Shown here piece by piece: positions 27,085-37,189 of a DNA stretch of 64,000 nt. Made by a program: the position numbers and the translations under genes. The stretch lies in contig JADJSD010000003.1 of the NCBI GenBank assembly GCA_016711875.1, positions 62,001 to 126,000 on the forward strand, read 5' to 3'. Each line of letters begins with the position of its first letter. Within the stretch, counting starts at the first letter, position 1. Source of the DNA: Betaproteobacteria bacterium. Its GTDB lineage: Bacteria > Pseudomonadota > Gammaproteobacteria > Burkholderiales > Usitatibacteraceae. The notes under the pieces are model-generated. The model was not told the origin of the DNA, did not search any database, and saw only the letters and a program-made list of their open reading frames with translations.

Positions 27085-28851
27085 TTACTTGTCGGGACCG
27101 GCTGCGCCGGTCGTTCGGGGAGCGTCGGGGTCCCGGCCGAACAGCCGGAAGAGGGGGCGCAGGACGAGGGGCAGCAACTCGCCGGCGAACAGCATCAGGG
27201 CGGCGTGCAGGGCGCGAAGGAAGAGCCAGGCGCCGGCCACGGTGAGCGGAAGGAGCAGGATGGGAAAGAGGGCCTCGATGGCGGCACCTTCCACGAGGCG
27301 CCCGCCCAGGACCGTGCAGGCCACGACCGCGGCAAGCATCCACGCGAAATCGAGGAGCGAGCGGCCCAGGACCCGCCACCGGTCCGCGCGCGGGCCGGGC
27401 CCGAGGCGGCCGGCGATGCGCCGCGCGAAAAGGTCGACGGCGATCGTGGCGAGCGCGAAAACGGCAGCGGCGAATGCCACGGGCTCGGCCGCGGGGCTGC
27501 GGGACGTGCGAAGGCCGAGGAGGGCGATCTCGGCTGCCGCGGCCGCGATCGCGAACGCCGCGAGGCGGCCCGGCGTGAACCAGCGGGCCGCCCGCTCGCC
27601 GACCGAGGCGGCCAGCGCCTGCCGGGTCGAACCGGCCTCGACGGTGCGCCGGCCGTCGAGCCACTGGTCGCGCCAGCGGTAGCCATCCTGGATCGCGAGC
27701 ACGAGACCGATGATGAGGAGCCATCCCCAGGCGCCGGCCCCGGCGGGGAAGGCGAGAAGCAGGGCGATGGCCAGCGCTGTCACCACGACGCCCGAGACCG
27801 CGAACCGCGCGAGGCGCGAGAGGATCGTGCCGCGCCCCGTCCCCTGCAGGATGCGCAGATCCACCAGCCGGCGCGCCGAGGCGATGCCGCGCAGGAACAG
27901 GAAGAACGGGATCGCCATGCCCAGGAAGACCGGGATGCCCAGCAGGGGCACCAGCACCTCGGACAGCGCGCTCGGGAGGAACGTGGCGACGACCATCGCC
28001 GCCGCCAGCGCGAGCCAGGTCGCGAGGACGAGCGCCTCGAAGCGGAAGGCGAACAGGAGGCGCGCGCGGACCGTGTCGCCCGTGGCATGAAAGGCGAAGG
28101 CGCAGGGCTCGCCGAAGGGCTCGGCGAGCGCGCGGTGCGTGCCCCGAAGCGGCGCCACGATTCGGCTCAGCGCGAGGAAGATCCACGCCGAGCGGGCGAA
28201 GAGGCGCTGGCGCGCCTTGTCGGTGGGGTCCGAGCGCAGCGAGCTCCAGGCGAGCGAGACGGTTTCCCGGTACTGCGCGAGGGACCCGCTCGTGCCTGCG
28301 AGGCCGGCGAGCGCCGAATCGCAGTGCGGATCGAGGCGCAGCGCCTCGCGGTAGGCCGCGACCGCCTCCTCGGGAGAGTGGCGCGTCTCGGCCAGGCGGA
28401 CAAAGCCGTCGGGCCAGTCGGGAAATCCGGCGACGATGCGCTCGGCGGCGATGCGCGCCCCCGTGGCGTCGCCGGCATCCTGCTTGGCGTGCGAAAGGTA
28501 GAGGAGCGAAATGGCATCGCCGCCGGAAAGGCGCACGGCATCCCCGGCCAGGGCGACGGCCTCGGCGTGGCGACCGTGGGCCCCGTGCCACGACCCGAGG
28601 ATCCGCATCGCCCAGGAGGAGGTGGGCTCCAGGGCGAGCGCGCCTTTTGCGAGCTGCGCCGCCTCGTCGCCGCGTCCCAGGTTCACCAGCACGTGGGCGA
28701 GTTGCAGGAGCGCGCGCGGATAGGTGGGGTCGGCCTCGAGGGCCCGGCGGGCCTGGGCCTCGGCGTCCTTCCAGCGGCCGAGATCCGTGAGCGCCTTGCT
28801 GCGCTCGACGAGCCCGTCGGCGCGCTGCCGGGGCGAGGGAACCTCAGCCAA
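27085..28851 (-). CDS. TPR-containing polytopic membrane protein, unknown function
   Basis: A 588-residue protein. Residues 1-215 form about five tetratricopeptide-like repeats (for example GRWKDAEAQARRALEADPTY and SPEEAVAAYREALRLDPHCD). Residues from about 265 to the end hold about eight hydrophobic segments. The start is TTG at 28851, overlapping the AAA+ gene by 8 bases, so the pair is translationally coupled. The stop lies 10 bases before liuC. I recognise no named family. The layout (soluble TPR domain facing a membrane body, made with an AAA+ ATPase) suggests a membrane adaptor or assembly platform for that ATPase; this is inference. Confidence 0.72.
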   Translation of the reverse strand: MAEVPSPRQRADGLVERSKALTDLGRWKDAEAQARRALEADPTYPRALLQLAHVLVNLGRGDEAAQLAKGALALEPTSSWAMRILGSWHGAHGRHAEAVALAGDAVRLSGGDAISLLYLSHAKQDAGDATGARIAAERIVAGFPDWPDGFVRLAETRHSPEEAVAAYREALRLDPHCDSALAGLAGTSGSLAQYRETVSLAWSSLRSDPTDKARQRLFARSAWIFLALSRIVAPLRGTHRALAEPFGEPCAFAFHATGDTVRARLLFAFRFEALVLATWLALAAAMVVATFLPSALSEVLVPLLGIPVFLGMAIPFFLFLRGIASARRLVDLRILQGTGRGTILSRLARFAVSGVVVTALAIALLLAFPAGAGAWGWLLIIGLVLAIQDGYRWRDQWLDGRRTVEAGSTRQALAASVGERAARWFTPGRLAAFAIAAAAAEIALLGLRTSRSPAAEPVAFAAAVFALATIAVDLFARRIAGRLGPGPRADRWRVLGRSLLDFAWMLAAVVACTVLGGRLVEGAAIEALFPILLLPLTVAGAWLFLRALHAALMLFAGELLPLVLRPLFRLFGRDPDAPRTTGAAGPDK

Positions 28852-30163
28852 GCTTGTTGCGCTTCATGTAGTCGAGCAGGTCGTCGTAGACCCCGCTCTC
28901 GTTGGCGAAAAGCGCGAAGTTGCGCGCCTGCCCGAACCATTCGACGGTGGAAGGCCGCAGCGAGCGCAGCGCGCGCTTGAAATCGTCGGGTCCGACCGGC
29001 CGGATCGCGCCCGCCGCCGCGCTCGACTCGATGGCCGATTCGCGGGCGAGATTGCACAGCTGCGCGAGGTCGGCGCCGGAGAAGAGCGCCGTGGACTTCG
29101 CGAGCGCCGCCGGATCGATGTCCTTGTGCGGGCACCCGGCCAGGTGGTGGCCGATGATCGATTCGCGCGCAGGCTCGTCGGGCGGCAGCACCAGCACCGT
29201 GCGGTCGAAGCGGCCGGGTCGGCGCAGGGCCGAGTCGATGTCCCAGGGGTGATTGGTGGCCCCGAGGATGAACACGTTGGTGTTGTCGTGCTGCGAGCCG
29301 TCCATCTCGGAGAGCAGCTGGTTCACGAGGTTGCGCCCGGCGCCGCCACGCAGCTCGCTGCGCTTGTGGCCGAGGGCATCGATCTCGTCGAAGAAGAGCA
29401 CCATCGGGGCGAGGCGCCGCGCGGTGTCGAAGATCTTGTGCAGGCGCTGCTCGCTCTCGCCGAAGTACATGTTGAGCACGTCCTCCAGGCCGATGGAGGC
29501 GAAGCGCGCGCCCATTTCCCCGGCGAGCGCCCGGGCGAGATAGGTCTTGCCGCAGCCCGGCGGCCCGTAGAGGAGCAAGCCCCCGGTGGCCGTCTTGCCG
29601 AAGGCCTGGTAGAGCTCCGGATTGCGCAGCGGCCCCAGGACCGAGAGCTCCAGCTTCTTCTTGACGTCGACCATCCCGCCCACGTTCGCGAACGTGATGC
29701 GCGGCGTCTGCAGGTCGAACTCCTCCACCAGCGCGCCTTCGTCCGACGCGAGGCGCAGGCCCGGCCTTTCGCCGTCGGCGAGCATGGCGCCCGTGGGCGG
29801 CGTGCCGCCGGCGGGCGGCGGGGAGGAGGGCACGGCCGTGAGCGTGGGTCGCGCGGGCGCGCTCGCCGGGGCGGTGTCCGCGGCGGCCGGTGGTGCGGGG
29901 CTTCCGCCCAGCGCGGCGAGGAGCCTCTCGTAGCCTTCGGCGCTGGGTTGGCCCAGCCGCCGCGCGAGGCCGGCCGCCAGGCGCAGCGCCTCGAGGTTCA
30001 CCGGATCGCGCGAAAGCGTGCCGGCGCAGGTGTCGAGGGCCTCCTGCGGGCGCTCGTCGTCCGCGAGCATCTGAGCGACGTGGTTGCGAAGCCCGAGGTC
30101 GTCCGGCGAGAGCTTCAGGGCGGATTCGAGGGCGGCGATGACGGAGGCGGGGGGTCGGGCCAT
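28844..30163 (-). CDS. TPR-AAA+ ATPase (Vps4/p97-like AAA module)
   Basis: A 439-residue protein. An N-terminal TPR-like helical domain (about residues 5-75) and a Pro/Ala linker (86-125) precede one classical AAA module. Walker A is GPPGCGKT at 200-207, pore loop MYFGES at 232-237, Walker B LFFDEID at 256-262, sensor-1 Asn in GATNHP near 304, and Arg fingers in RRPGRFD (314-320). All catalytic residues are present. The aromatic pore loop implies substrate threading or remodelling, as in katanin, Vps4 and FtsH relatives. There is no protease domain. It lies 4 bases after mccB and overlaps the TPR membrane gene, inside a leucine catabolic operon. Confidence 0.85.
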   Translation of the reverse strand: MARPPASVIAALESALKLSPDDLGLRNHVAQMLADDERPQEALDTCAGTLSRDPVNLEALRLAAGLARRLGQPSAEGYERLLAALGGSPAPPAAADTAPASAPARPTLTAVPSSPPPAGGTPPTGAMLADGERPGLRLASDEGALVEEFDLQTPRITFANVGGMVDVKKKLELSVLGPLRNPELYQAFGKTATGGLLLYGPPGCGKTYLARALAGEMGARFASIGLEDVLNMYFGESEQRLHKIFDTARRLAPMVLFFDEIDALGHKRSELRGGAGRNLVNQLLSEMDGSQHDNTNVFILGATNHPWDIDSALRRPGRFDRTVLVLPPDEPARESIIGHHLAGCPHKDIDPAALAKSTALFSGADLAQLCNLARESAIESSAAAGAIRPVGPDDFKRALRSLRPSTVEWFGQARNFALFANESGVYDDLLDYMKRNKLG

Positions 30164-30167
30164 GGGC

Positions 30168-31778
30168 TCACATGCGGAAGACGCCGAAGCGCGTGTCTTC
30201 GGGCGGGGCGTTTCGGGAGGCCGCGATCGCGAGCCCCAGCACGCGACGCGTGTCCACCGGGTCGATGACCCCGTCGTCCCAGAGGCGGGCGGTGGCGTAG
30301 TAGGGGTGCCCCTGCCGCTCGTACTGCTCGCGGATGGGCGTCTTGAAGGCTTCCTCTTCTTCCTTCGACCAGGCGCCGCCCTTCGCCTCGATGCCGTCGC
30401 GCTTCACGGTGGCGAGCACGCTCGCGGCCTGCTCGCCGCCCATCACCGAGATGCGCGCGTTGGGCCAGCTCCAGAGGAAGCGCGGGTCGAAGGCGCGGCC
30501 GCACATGCCGTAGTTGCCCGCGCCGAAGGAGCCGCCAATCAGCAGCGTGAACTTCGGCACCTTCGCGCACGAGACGGCGGTCACGAGCTTGGCTCCGTCC
30601 TTCGCGATGCCGCCGGCCTCGTACTTGCGACCCACCATGAAGCCGGTGATGTTCTGCAGGAAGAGGAGCGGGATGCCGCGCTGCGAGCACAGCTCGACGA
30701 AGTGCGCGCCCTTGAGCGCGGATTCGGAGAACAGGATGCCGTTGTTGGCGACGATGCCGACGCTCTGGCCCCACAGGTGCGCGAAGCCGGTGACGAGCGT
30801 CGTGCCGTACAGGGCCTTGAACTCGTGGAAGTCCGAGTCGTCGACGAGGCGGGCGATGATCTCGCGCACGTCGAAGGGCTGGCGCGGGTCCTTCGGGACG
30901 ATGCCGTAGAGTTCCTCGGCCGCGTAGCGCGGCTCGAGCACGGGCCGCTGTCCGGGCGACGCGGGCGGCCTCCCGCCGTTCAGGTGGCGCACGATCTCGC
31001 GCGCGATGGCGAGGGCGTGGCGATCGTCGTCGGCCAGGTGGTCGGTGACGCCGGAAGTGCGCGAATGCACGTCGCCGCCGCCCAGGTCCTCGGCGCTCAC
31101 CACTTCGCCCGTGGCCGCCTTCACGAGCGGCGGGCCGCCGAGAAAAATGGTGCCCTGGCCCTTCACGATGATCGACTCGTCGCACATCGCCGGGACGTAC
31201 GCGCCACCCGCGGTGCACGAGCCCATCACCACGGCCACCTGCGGGACGCCGAGGGCCGAAAGATTCGCCTGGTTGTAGAAGATGCGGCCGAAGTGGTCGC
31301 GGTCCGGGAACACGTCGGCCTGCAGCGGCAGGAACGCGCCGCCGGAGTCGACCAGGTAGATGCACGGCAGGCGGTTCTGCGCGGCGATCTCCTGCGCGCG
31401 CAGGTGCTTCTTCACCGTGAGCGGGAAGTAGGTGCCGCCCTTCACCGTGGCGTCGTTGGCGACGACGACGACCTCGCGGCCCTCCACGCGGGCGAGGCCG
31501 GTGATGAGCCCGGCCGAGGGTGCCTCGTCGCCGTACATCCCGAAGGCCGCGAGTTGCGACAGTTCGAGGAACGGGGAGCCCGGGTCGAGAAGTCCGCGGA
31601 CGCGCTCGCGCGGCAGGAGCTTGCCCCGCGCGGCGTGTTTCTTCTGGGCCTCGGGTCCTCCGCCTTCGGCCACCTTCGCGACCTTCTCGCGAAGATCCTG
31701 CGCGAGGGCGAGGTGATGGTCGGCGTTGGCCCGAAAGGCCTCCGAGCCCGTGTCGAGTCGCGAGCGGATGGCAGGCAT
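30168..31778 (-). CDS. mccB: Methylcrotonyl-CoA carboxylase beta (carboxyltransferase) subunit
   Basis: A 536-residue carboxyltransferase. It has RERVRGLLDPGSPFLELSQL near residue 60, DSGGAFLPLQADVFPDRDHF near 143, GSCTAGGAYVPAMCDESIIV near 180 and GGSFGAGNYGMCGRAFDPRF near 408. GGAFLPLQ with FPDRDHFGRIF is characteristic of the methylcrotonyl-CoA enzymes (liuB equivalent). The partner mccA is separated from it by the AAA+/TPR pair and liuC. The start at 31778 gives the standard N-terminus. Confidence 0.93.
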   Translation of the reverse strand: MPAIRSRLDTGSEAFRANADHHLALAQDLREKVAKVAEGGGPEAQKKHAARGKLLPRERVRGLLDPGSPFLELSQLAAFGMYGDEAPSAGLITGLARVEGREVVVVANDATVKGGTYFPLTVKKHLRAQEIAAQNRLPCIYLVDSGGAFLPLQADVFPDRDHFGRIFYNQANLSALGVPQVAVVMGSCTAGGAYVPAMCDESIIVKGQGTIFLGGPPLVKAATGEVVSAEDLGGGDVHSRTSGVTDHLADDDRHALAIAREIVRHLNGGRPPASPGQRPVLEPRYAAEELYGIVPKDPRQPFDVREIIARLVDDSDFHEFKALYGTTLVTGFAHLWGQSVGIVANNGILFSESALKGAHFVELCSQRGIPLLFLQNITGFMVGRKYEAGGIAKDGAKLVTAVSCAKVPKFTLLIGGSFGAGNYGMCGRAFDPRFLWSWPNARISVMGGEQAASVLATVKRDGIEAKGGAWSKEEEEAFKTPIREQYERQGHPYYATARLWDDGVIDPVDTRRVLGLAIAASRNAPPEDTRFGVFRM

Positions 31779-31786
31779 GGGGGACT

Positions 31787-32944
31787 CTAGGCCTCGAGCA
31801 GGCCGCGCGCGATCAGCAGGCGCTGGATCTCGCTCGTGCCCTCGTAGATCTGGGTGATGCGCGCGTCGCGGTAGTGGCGCTCGACGGGGTAGTCCTCGAG
31901 GTAGCCGTAGCCGCCGTGGATCTGGACGGCCTTCGAGCACACCCACTCGGCCGTCTCCGAGGCGAAGAGCTTCGCCTGGGAGGCTTCCGAGAGGCAGGCG
32001 ATGCCTTCGGTGCGCAGGCGCGCGGCGTGCAGGATGAGCAGGCGCGAGGCGTTCAGGCGCACGTGCATGTCCGCGAGCAGGTTCGCGATCGACTGGTGCT
32101 CGGCGATGGGCTTGCCGAACTGGACACGTTCCTTCGCGTAGGCGAGGGCGGCCTCGAACGCGGCGCGGCCGATGCCCAGGGCCTGGGCCGCGATGCCGAT
32201 GCGCCCGCCCTCGAGATTCGACAGGGCGATGGCGAGCCCCTTGCCGCGCGGGCCCAGGAGGTTCGCCTCGGGGATCGCGCAGCGCTCCAGGGCGATGGCG
32301 CAGGTGTCGGAGGCGCGGATGCCGAGCTTCTTCTCGACGCGCTGCACGACGAATCCCGGCGTGTCCGTCGGCAGGATGAACGCCGAGAGGCCCTTCTTGC
32401 CGAGCTCCGGATCCGTGACGGCGAAGACGATGGCCACCTGCGCGCGCTTGCCGTTGGTGACGAACTGCTTGGCGCCGTCCAGGACCCAGCGGCCGTTCTC
32501 GAGGACGGCGCGCGTCCTCAGGTTGTTCGCCTCGCTGCCGGCCTGCGGTTCCGTGAGGCAGAAGCAGCCGATGGCCTTTCCGGCGGCCATGGCGGGCAGC
32601 CAGGTGCGCTTCTGCTCCGGCGTGCCCCAGGCGAGGATCGGCCCGCAGCCCACGGAGTTGTGCACGCTCATGATCCCGCCCGTGGCCGCGCAACCGGCGG
32701 AGATCTCCTCGAGCGCGAGCGCGTAGGCGGTGTAGTCGGTGAACGAACCGCCGTGCTCCTCGGGGACGATCATGCCGAGGAAGCCGAGCTCGCCCAGCTT
32801 CGCGAGGACTTCCTCCGGCAGCCAGCCTTCGCGGTCCCACCGGCCCGCATGGGGGGCGAGCTCCGCGCCCGCGAACTCGCGGGCCGTGTCGCGGATCATC
32901 CGCTGCTCGTCGGTGAGGAACTCGGCATTGGCGCGCGCGGGCAT
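31787..32944 (-). CDS. Acyl-CoA dehydrogenase (short/branched-chain type)
   Basis: A 385-residue flavoenzyme. FAD segments are CFCLTEPQAGSEANNLRTRA and QFVTNGKRAQVAIVF. The catalytic base sits at the standard place in DARITQIYEGTSEIQR near the C-terminus. This differs from the isovaleryl-CoA dehydrogenase encoded upstream. GIMSVHNSVGCGPI is typical of butyryl- and isobutyryl-type enzymes, so a role on isobutyryl- or 2-methylbutyryl-CoA is plausible. The ATG at 32944 has AGGTGA 7 bases upstream; a GTG at 32953 is the alternative. It lies 8 bases before mccB. Confidence 0.88.
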   Translation of the reverse strand: MPARANAEFLTDEQRMIRDTAREFAGAELAPHAGRWDREGWLPEEVLAKLGELGFLGMIVPEEHGGSFTDYTAYALALEEISAGCAATGGIMSVHNSVGCGPILAWGTPEQKRTWLPAMAAGKAIGCFCLTEPQAGSEANNLRTRAVLENGRWVLDGAKQFVTNGKRAQVAIVFAVTDPELGKKGLSAFILPTDTPGFVVQRVEKKLGIRASDTCAIALERCAIPEANLLGPRGKGLAIALSNLEGGRIGIAAQALGIGRAAFEAALAYAKERVQFGKPIAEHQSIANLLADMHVRLNASRLLILHAARLRTEGIACLSEASQAKLFASETAEWVCSKAVQIHGGYGYLEDYPVERHYRDARITQIYEGTSEIQRLLIARGLLEA

Positions 32945-32953
32945 GGCGGTCAC

Positions 32954-33196
32954 CTACTTGGCGTCCTTCTCGGCCTTGTCGACGGCGTCGAGGGCCTTCT
33001 GGTTGAGGTCGGCGCCGAGCCCCTTGGCGGCTTCGAGCGCCTGCACCGACGTGCCGAAGGCGCCTTGCTTGGCGCGCTCCAGCGCCTCGGCCCGTTCCTT
33101 CGCGGCGTCGGCTTTCGGGGCCGGCGGCTCCTTGCCGCACCCCGCCAGGCAACACGCGGCGACGAGGGCGGCTGCGCCGGCCGCGCGAGGGCTCAT
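32954..33196 (-). CDS. Small lipoprotein, unknown function
   Basis: An 80-residue protein with a lipoprotein signal: hydrophobic segment AAGAAALVAACCLAGC with lipobox LAGC (Cys20). The mature 60 residues are charged and helical (Ala, Lys, Glu, Asp-rich) and probably form a coiled helix. Its ATG overlaps the stop of the TfoX-C gene (ATGA). I do not recognise a family. Confidence 0.7.
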   Translation of the reverse strand: MSPRAAGAAALVAACCLAGCGKEPPAPKADAAKERAEALERAKQGAFGTSVQALEAAKGLGADLNQKALDAVDKAEKDAK

Positions 33197-33477
33197 GCCC
33201 GGACGGCCTTCACGCGCTGCCGGATGTCGGCGCGCACCTTGGGCGGCAGGTGGTTCCAGCGCACACCCGCCACGGCGCCCGCGAGCGCGAGGCAGGAGGG
33301 CAGGCAGTCGCGCTCCGGGTTCGCACGACGAAGCTGTTGCCAGGCGTCCCAGAAGCCGACCTTCGTGAGGGCCTCGAGCGTGTCGATGCCGACGGAACGC
33401 AGCTCGCCGGCGAGGTTCGGCCCGATGCCGGGGGTCTTCTCGATGGGGGTGGGCGCAGTGGCAGTCGACGTGTTCAC
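33193..33477 (-). CDS. TfoX C-terminal domain protein
   Basis: A 94-residue protein with a helix-hairpin-helix-like TfoX/Sxy C-terminal domain: TPGIGPNLAGELRSVGIDTL near residue 14, LTKVGFWDAWQQLRR near 37 and GVRWNHLPPKVRADI near 70. The N-terminal TfoX domain is absent. The start is GTG at 33477, overlapping the thiolase stop, with GGAGG 7 bases upstream. TfoX/Sxy proteins regulate competence in gammaproteobacteria, but stand-alone C-terminal domains have no settled role. It is coupled on both sides to unrelated genes. Confidence 0.75.
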   Translation of the reverse strand: MNTSTATAPTPIEKTPGIGPNLAGELRSVGIDTLEALTKVGFWDAWQQLRRANPERDCLPSCLALAGAVAGVRWNHLPPKVRADIRQRVKAVRA

Positions 33478-34652
33478 AGGACCTCCAGGGCGACGGCGGT
33501 GGCCTCGCCGCCGCCGATGCACAGGGCGGCGACGCCTTTCCTCAGGCCGCGGGCCTTCAGCGCGTAGATGAGCGTGGTGAGGATGCGGGCGCCGGTGGCG
33601 CCGATGGGGTGCCCGAGCGCGACGGCGCCGCCGTTCACGTTGACCTTCGCCGCGTCGAGGCCGAGATCCTTGATGGCGGCCATCGCGACGATGGCGAAGG
33701 CCTCGTTGATCTCGTAGAGGTCCACGTCCGAGGATTTCCATCCGGCCTTGTCGAGCACCTTGCGGATCGCCTCCACCGGCGCCGTGGTGAACCACTCGGG
33801 CTCGTGGGCGTTGGAAGCGTGCGCGACCAGCCGGGCGAGGGGCTTCGCCCCGCGCTTCGCGCAATCCGACTCGCGCATGAGCACGAGGGCCGCGGCGCCG
33901 TCCGAGATCGACGACGAGGTCGCGGCCGTGACGCGCCCGTCCTTGTTGAAGGCCGGCCGGAGCGTGGGGATCTTCTCGACGTTCACGGTGAAGGGCGTCT
34001 CGTCGTCCTTCACCACCTCGTCGCCCTTGCGGCCGGCGACCGTGACGGGCGCGATCTCGGCGGCGAAGGCGCCCGACCGGCTCGCCTTCACCGCGCGCGA
34101 GGTCGATTCCGTCGCGTAGGCGTCCATCTCCTCCCGGGTGATGCCGTATTTCTCGGCCGTCCTGTCGGCGAAGAAGCCCATGGGCTTGCCGTCGTAGGCG
34201 TTCTCGAGGCCGTCGAAGGCCATGTGGTCGAGCACCCGCGCGTGGCCGTAGCGGTAACCCGCGCGGGCCTTGGGCAGCAGGTGGGGCGCGTTGGTCATCG
34301 ATTCCATGCCGCCCGCGACGACCACGGACCCGTCGCCGGCGGCGAGCGCGTCCGTGGCCATCATGGCGGCCTTCATGCCGGAGCCGCACATCTTGTTGAT
34401 CGTGGTGCAGGGCGTCGCCTTGTCGAGCCCGGCCCCGAGCGCGGCCTGCCGCGCGGGTGCCTGCCCCTGTCCGGCCGGAAGCACGCAACCCATGATCAGG
34501 TCGTCGACTTCCGCGGGACCGACGCCCGCCTGCTCGAGGGCGGCCTTGATGGCCGCCGCGCCGAGCTGGTGGGCGGCGAGGGAATTGAACTTGCCCTGCA
34601 TGGCGCCGATGGGGGTGCGCTTGGCGCCGACGATGACGATCGATTCCGGCAT
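33474..34652 (-). CDS. Acetyl-CoA C-acyltransferase (thiolase)
   Basis: A 392-residue thiolase. The acyl-accepting Cys lies in TINKMCGSGMKA near residue 88. The other catalytic residues lie in NVNGGAVALGHPIGATGARI near 342 and in the final CIGGGEATAVALE. It is full length and in frame. In this operon it most likely cleaves or forms acetoacetyl-CoA at the end of leucine degradation. Its start is 42 bases after the BktB-like gene. Confidence 0.92.
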   Translation of the reverse strand: MPESIVIVGAKRTPIGAMQGKFNSLAAHQLGAAAIKAALEQAGVGPAEVDDLIMGCVLPAGQGQAPARQAALGAGLDKATPCTTINKMCGSGMKAAMMATDALAAGDGSVVVAGGMESMTNAPHLLPKARAGYRYGHARVLDHMAFDGLENAYDGKPMGFFADRTAEKYGITREEMDAYATESTSRAVKASRSGAFAAEIAPVTVAGRKGDEVVKDDETPFTVNVEKIPTLRPAFNKDGRVTAATSSSISDGAAALVLMRESDCAKRGAKPLARLVAHASNAHEPEWFTTAPVEAIRKVLDKAGWKSSDVDLYEINEAFAIVAMAAIKDLGLDAAKVNVNGGAVALGHPIGATGARILTTLIYALKARGLRKGVAALCIGGGEATAVALEVL

Positions 34653-34693
34653 GCGTGTTTCCTTCCTCTGCGACTCGTTGCGGGAAATGCGGA

Positions 34694-35879
<1,186 letters not shown>

Positions 35880-35917
35880 CTTGTTTCTCCCTTGTCGTTT
35901 GGGTTGGAGCGGAGGAT

Positions 35918-37084
35918 TCAGGCGCTTTCTTCGAAGAGCTCGCGCCCGATGAGCATTCGCCGGATTTCGTTGGTCCCGGCGCCGATGTCGTACAGCTTGG
36001 CATCGCGCAGGAGCCGTCCGGCCGGGTAATCGTTGATGTAGCCGTTGCCGCCCAGGGCCTGGATCGCCTCGAGCGCGACCTGCACGGCGTTCTCGGAGGC
36101 GAGGAGCAGGCAGGCGGCGGCGTCCTTGCGCGCGGCGCGCCCGGCGCCCCGGTCGAGCGCGGCGGCCACGCGGTAGCTGAACGCGCGGGCCGACTGGAGC
36201 TTCACGTACATGTCGGCGAGCTTGCCCTGCATCAGCTCGAAGGTGCCGATGGGCTGGCCGAACTGCTTGCGCTCGTGCAGGTAGGGGACCACCAGGTCCA
36301 TCGCGGCCTGCATGATGCCGATCGGGCCGCCGGAGAGCACGCAGCGTTCCGTGTCGAGACCCTTCATCAGCACGCGCGAGCCGCCGTTCACCTCGCCCAG
36401 GACGTTCTCCGCGGGAATCTCGCAATCCTCGAACACGAGCTCGCTGGTGTTGGAGCCGCGCATGCCCAGCTTGTCGAGCTTCTGCGCCGTGCGGAACCCC
36501 TTCATGCCCTTCTCGACGAGGAAGGCCGTCATCGCTTTCGAGCCCGCGTCCTTCGGGGCCGTGCGCATGTACACGATGAGCACGTCCGCATCGGGGCCGT
36601 TCGTGATCCACATCTTGGTGCCGTTCGCGACCCACCGGTCGCCCACGCGCTCGGCGCGGCAGGCCATGGAGCCCACGACGTCGGAGCCGGCGCCGGGCTC
36701 GCTCATCGCGAGGGCGCCCACGCTTTCTCCCGAACAGAGCCCGGGCAGGTACCTGCGCCGCTGCGCGTCGCTGCCGTTGAGGTACAGGTTGTTCACGCAG
36801 AGGTTCGAATGGGCGCCGTAGGACAGGCCCACGGACGCCGAGGCGCGCGAGACTTCCTCCATGGCGATCACGTGCGCCAGGTAGCCCAGGCCCGTGCCGC
36901 CGAAATCCTCGGGAACGGTCATGCCGAGCAGGCCCAGCTCGCCGAGCTTCTTCCACATGTCGGCGGGGAAGGCGTTGTCGCGGTCGATCGCGGCCGCCCG
37001 GGGGGCGAGCTCGGCCTCGCAGAGCCGCCGCGTGCTCTCGCGAAGCAGCCCGATTTCGTCGGGAAGGTCAGGATCGAAGGGCAA
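35918..37084 (-). CDS. ivd: Isovaleryl-CoA dehydrogenase
   Basis: A 388-residue acyl-CoA dehydrogenase that starts leucine-skeleton oxidation. The catalytic Glu is in the isovaleryl-specific place, GLDTERCVLSGGPIGIMQ near residue 245. The usual C-terminal site reads YDIGAGTNEIRR with Gly where other family members have Glu. ALAMSEPGAGSDVVGSM and WITNGPDADVLIVYMRT bind FAD. The start is TTG at 37084 with GGAG 6 bases upstream. It heads the leucine operon (liuA equivalent). Confidence 0.93.
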   Translation of the reverse strand: MPFDPDLPDEIGLLRESTRRLCEAELAPRAAAIDRDNAFPADMWKKLGELGLLGMTVPEDFGGTGLGYLAHVIAMEEVSRASASVGLSYGAHSNLCVNNLYLNGSDAQRRRYLPGLCSGESVGALAMSEPGAGSDVVGSMACRAERVGDRWVANGTKMWITNGPDADVLIVYMRTAPKDAGSKAMTAFLVEKGMKGFRTAQKLDKLGMRGSNTSELVFEDCEIPAENVLGEVNGGSRVLMKGLDTERCVLSGGPIGIMQAAMDLVVPYLHERKQFGQPIGTFELMQGKLADMYVKLQSARAFSYRVAAALDRGAGRAARKDAAACLLLASENAVQVALEAIQALGGNGYINDYPAGRLLRDAKLYDIGAGTNEIRRMLIGRELFEESA

Positions 37085-37189
37085 GACGGCTCCGAGGGGG
37101 GGCCCGCGCGGTCGCGTGGGCCGGCATAGCGAAACCGCAATTATCGCCCAAAACGGGAAGGCGCCGGGGCGGCCGCCCCCGGCCGGGAC

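Noticed and set aside
30168..33155. Apparent 995-residue fusion of a dehydrogenase region with mccB
   Set aside because: The upstream part is an out-of-frame reading of the acyl-CoA dehydrogenase. The true mccB start is at 31778 with a standard N-terminus.
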